This document shows positions 13,721-16,183 of a DNA stretch of 16,183 nucleotides, piece after piece (the stretch's first letter is position 1; each line of letters begins with the position of its first letter). The translations under genes and the position numbers were made by a program. This stretch comes from JAFLDD01 sp049314715 (GTDB lineage Bacteria > Pseudomonadota > Alphaproteobacteria > Rickettsiales > UBA3002): contig JBMOEL010000029.1 in the NCBI GenBank assembly GCA_049314715.1, forward strand, positions 1 through 16,183. The letters run 5' to 3'. The notes beneath the pieces are model-generated. The model worked only from the letters and a program-made list of their open reading frames with translations. It searched no databases and was not told the origin of the DNA.

Positions 13721-15018
13721 TGAACGCGATTACCATCGAGGGGGTGAGCAAACATTACCCCGTATTTTCTCACCCATGGCAAGCGGTGAAGTATCTGTTT
13801 GGTGTCATCAAAAACGGTACGACGCGTGTGCCTAAAGGCACGCATAGCGTTGCGGCACTGAGCAATGTGAATCTGACGATTCCACGCGGTACGCGTATTG
13901 GTATCGTTGGCCGAAACGGCGCAGGGAAATCCACACTTCTCAAGCTCATCGCGGGGGATTTTACGCCCACTCAAGGGCGCTTTATCATTGATGGTAATGT
14001 CTATTGCCTGCTACCGGGTTCGGTAAGTTTCTCCTTCGAGCAAACCGTGGAGGAAAACGCGCGCCAACATCTCAGCTACCTTGAGCTTAGTGCTGCCGAT
14101 ATGGCTAAAAAACTCAAGGAAATCAAGGATTTCGTTGAGCTTGGAGACTATTTCAATCAACCCGTCAAAAACCTTTCGCTCGGCATGCGCATCCGCGCCG
14201 AGTTTGCGGTTGCCACCTCACAAACCGCTGATATCGTCGTCATCGACGAGGTGCTCGGCGCAGGGGATATTTACTGGTCCGAGAAAATCGCCCGCCGCAT
14301 GGAGCAGCTATGTTCAGACGGCACCACTTTGTTGCTCGTGTCGCACTCGCTTGATCAGATTAACCGCTATTGCACCCGCACCATTTGGATTGAGCGCGGC
14401 AAGGTGGTGATGGATGGGCCAACCTTGGAAGTCACCAAACGCTATGAGGGATTTTTGGAACGCCTAAGCTGGCAAACCCAAGACGTCGACGATAAGAGCG
14501 TGACTATCGAGAATGCCGCCGCGCAAATGGGTGATGAAACATTGCCCGATAGCGGTCAAGAAGTCATACGTTGGCCAGGGCGTGGCGATGTGCTGGTCAC
14601 AGGGGTGTGGCTAAACGGGCAGGGTGTAAACGCGCTTGAACTCAGTGAAAGCGATGCACTGACCTTCCGTATGAAACTACGCGCTAAAAAATCAGGGAAT
14701 TACAGCCTACGTTATCTGCTCACCTTTTGGGATGCATACGGCAAACGCACCGCCGTCATGGAGAATGTCGATGATAATGTGCATTTCGATGATTCTTTGA
14801 CCCATGAAGTCACCGTCACCCGCCCATATCTTGGCTTAGCTAGAGGTGATTACTTCGTGACCATCAGCCTAAAAGACGCGCAAGCGTGCCTTGCTACCAC
14901 GCTGGAAAGCCAGATACGGCTTGATGTGCTCTATCGCTCGTTCAAAATTTCTGTAATTCCCTCGTCATTTCATAGACATGACGCAATTGCCCCGATATAT
15001 AGGCTGCGAATTTCGTAA
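13720..15018 (+). CDS. wzt: ABC transporter ATPase Wzt with C-terminal glycan-binding-type domain
   Basis: The ATPase partner of Wzm, 432 residues. The nucleotide-binding domain shows Walker A GRNGAGKST (64-72), signature LSLGM (152-156), Walker B ending in Asp176-Glu177 and the switch His209. The region PWQAVKYLFG before Walker A is typical of Wzt/TagH. About 150 residues beyond the ATPase (from about 285) have strand-like sequence such as FRMKLRAKKSGNYSLRYLL, consistent with the Wzt C-terminal beta-sandwich that, in several O-antigen systems, binds the modified non-reducing end of the chain. That implies export coupled to a chain-end modification, for which the following methyltransferases are candidates. 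Confidence 0.94.
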   Translation: MNAITIEGVSKHYPVFSHPWQAVKYLFGVIKNGTTRVPKGTHSVAALSNVNLTIPRGTRIGIVGRNGAGKSTLLKLIAGDFTPTQGRFIIDGNVYCLLPGSVSFSFEQTVEENARQHLSYLELSAADMAKKLKEIKDFVELGDYFNQPVKNLSLGMRIRAEFAVATSQTADIVVIDEVLGAGDIYWSEKIARRMEQLCSDGTTLLLVSHSLDQINRYCTRTIWIERGKVVMDGPTLEVTKRYEGFLERLSWQTQDVDDKSVTIENAAAQMGDETLPDSGQEVIRWPGRGDVLVTGVWLNGQGVNALELSESDALTFRMKLRAKKSGNYSLRYLLTFWDAYGKRTAVMENVDDNVHFDDSLTHEVTVTRPYLGLARGDYFVTISLKDAQACLATTLESQIRLDVLYRSFKISVIPSSFHRHDAIAPIYRLRIS

Positions 15019-15022
15019 GGGG
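15017..15022 (+). promoter_or_regulatory. Ribosome binding site of the first methyltransferase
   Basis: AAGGGG begins within the wzt stop codon and lies five bases before the ATG at 15028. It fixes the start of the 270-residue product and suggests coupling to wzt. Confidence 0.6.
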
Positions 15023-15027
15023 TCTGA

Positions 15028-15840
15028 ATGTTTACTGAGTACGCTAAAAAGCAGATTCTGCTAAAACCGCGCTATCGCCAACGCTGTGCAGCCTTGGGCG
15101 CGATACTTAATCGCGCGGGTTACGCGCTGATTATCGCCTCACGCAGTCTGATACGTTTCATGAACCATCATGTCACGCACGAAGCGTCGGACTGGTTTGT
15201 GCATGACCTGCCGAAATTGCACGCCAAAGTGCGGGATATTTTGGCGCGGCAGCGTGTCGATTACGGCAAGTACTATTACTTCTACGGCTACCCTTACCAA
15301 GCACTCGCTATTTTGGGCATTTATGGTGAACGCTCCACCGAGGAGCGTTTTGATGCCTATGAGTTGGGCAAGCTCGTCACCGCGAATGACCGCGTGTTCG
15401 ACCTTGGCACGAATTGCGGCTTTGTCGCGCTTTATACGGCGCTGCGCACAGGTTGCTATGCCGAGGGCATCGACATTAATCCCTACATGATTGAGATTGG
15501 CAATGAATGCGCCAACTATCTGCGCATCAGTGACCGTGTAAAACTTCACGCCACCAAGATTCAGGATTTCAAACTCGAAAAGCCGTACAGTATTGTGTTT
15601 TCTTTCGCGACGCATTGGACGGATGATGAAAATTATCGCGTACCACTACGCGAACATTTCGAACGCTGCGCCAGCTACCTTGAAAAAGGCGGTCGTTTGT
15701 TGTTTGAAACGCATTCCGCAGATGTCGGCAACGCAGAGTTCTATGCAGCGATTGAAACGTTTGGTGACCTCTTCACCCTCGAATCCAAACGCGATACCGA
15801 TCGCGGTACCCGCCACCTTTATCTCTTCAGAAAGAACTAG
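15028..15840 (+). CDS. Class I SAM-dependent methyltransferase in the O-polysaccharide locus
   Basis: A 270-residue cytoplasmic protein. The SAM-binding motif I is VFDLGTNCGF at 123-132, the acidic motif II loop is GIDINPYM about 20 residues later, and KGGRLLFETHSAD occupies the motif IV-VI region. The first 120 residues form a helical extension with a striking aromatic run YYYFYGYPYQ at 82-91. The exact family and acceptor are not recognised. Position right after wzt, with a ribosome site overlapping the wzt stop, makes an O-polysaccharide sugar or chain-end methyltransferase the leading idea. A non-carbohydrate acceptor cannot be excluded. Confidence 0.8.
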   Translation: MFTEYAKKQILLKPRYRQRCAALGAILNRAGYALIIASRSLIRFMNHHVTHEASDWFVHDLPKLHAKVRDILARQRVDYGKYYYFYGYPYQALAILGIYGERSTEERFDAYELGKLVTANDRVFDLGTNCGFVALYTALRTGCYAEGIDINPYMIEIGNECANYLRISDRVKLHATKIQDFKLEKPYSIVFSFATHWTDDENYRVPLREHFERCASYLEKGGRLLFETHSADVGNAEFYAAIETFGDLFTLESKRDTDRGTRHLYLFRKN

Positions 15841-15843
15841 CCT

Positions 15844-16183
15844 ATGACCAGCAAGACTTGCCCAAGCTGTGGCGCAAACGAATTTTTAACGCTCGATACC
15901 TATAAGCGCCATTGGCACACCTGCCTGAAATGTGGCACCGCCATCAGCGAGCAGAAATCATCCTACTCGCTTGGCTTCCTGCCTTATGCAGATTTGAAAA
16001 AGAGCAACACGCTCAATGACGAGAAAATGTATGATTACTTCATCGACAACACCCATATCAATTGGGCAGTAGGCGAGGGGCAGGAATTCATCCGTGATTA
16101 TCTGAAGCCATCAGGGCTGGATGTTGCGGGCAAAACCCTCATTGATATTTCGGGTGGCAATGGCCACTTCATTAAGCAGGTCG
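15844..16183 (+). CDS. SAM methyltransferase with N-terminal zinc-binding module (cut by right edge)
   Basis: The frame opens at ATG 15844, three bases after the preceding stop, and is still open at the edge with 113 complete codons. The first 31 residues carry Cys6, Cys9, Cys27 and Cys30 (CPSCG and CLKCG), a zinc-ribbon pattern. At about 99-113 comes LIDISGGNGHF, a methyltransferase motif I. The layout zinc module plus class I methyltransferase resembles the sugar C- or O-methyltransferases found in polysaccharide and antibiotic-sugar clusters. The acceptor is unknown, and the catalytic part is mostly outside the window. Confidence 0.75.
   Translation, partial: MTSKTCPSCGANEFLTLDTYKRHWHTCLKCGTAISEQKSSYSLGFLPYADLKKSNTLNDEKMYDYFIDNTHINWAVGEGQEFIRDYLKPSGLDVAGKTLIDISGGNGHFIKQV

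Noticed and set aside
1..16183. tRNA genes, IS elements, CRISPR arrays or strong intrinsic terminators
   Set aside because: Coding sequence fills nearly all of the window. The only gaps over 50 bases are 1875-1938, 4830-4936 and 11758-11814, and none holds such an element by eye.

Overview
The window looks like a chromosomal segment of an alphaproteobacterium. The main evidence is the minus-strand gene order yebC - ruvC - ruvA - ruvB - (extra gene) - ybgC - tolQ, a ruv/tol arrangement common in that class, together with protein sequences typical of it. Most genes are moderately GC-rich (62% by hand count at 2101-2160 in ruvB). I cannot place it below class level. No tRNA, rRNA, IS element or CRISPR array was seen.

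Layout. (1) 1-4829, minus strand: DNA repair and cell-envelope housekeeping. yebC is interrupted by an in-frame TAA. ruvC, ruvA and ruvB follow, joined by overlapping stop/start codons. Between ruvB and ybgC sits a clearly more AT-rich gene for a ChaN/TIKI-like protein with a C-terminal membrane anchor. tolQ runs off the left edge. (2) 4908-6526, plus strand: a compact metal-response cassette. A perfect palindrome (8-bp arms, 3-bp centre) lies at its head. It is followed by a small outer-membrane beta-barrel candidate, a secreted HMA (MerP-like) protein, a MerT-like membrane protein and, last, a CsoR/RcnR-family repressor that probably acts on the palindrome. No mercuric reductase or P-type ATPase is present. 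(3) 6523-11757, minus strand: wbpA - wbpB - wbpD - wbpE for UDP-2,3-diacetamido-2,3-dideoxy-glucuronate, followed by an O-antigen ligase-family membrane protein. (4) 11815-16183, plus strand: a WbpG-like amidotransferase, the Wzm/Wzt ABC exporter (Wzt carries a C-terminal glycan-binding-type domain) and two SAM methyltransferases, the second cut by the right edge.

Regions 3 and 4 are two divergent arms of one O-polysaccharide locus. The wbp genes make a diacetamido uronic acid, the WbpG-like enzyme would convert one acetamido group to acetamidino, Wzm/Wzt exports the finished chain, the ligase attaches it to lipid A-core, and the methyltransferases may modify or cap the chain. Glycosyltransferases, a WbpI-type epimerase and HisH/HisF-type ammonia partners are not in the window.

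The points most worth following up are the CsoR-controlled mer-like transport cassette, the tail-anchored ChaN/TIKI-like gene inside the ruv-tol operon, and the nonsense codon in yebC.
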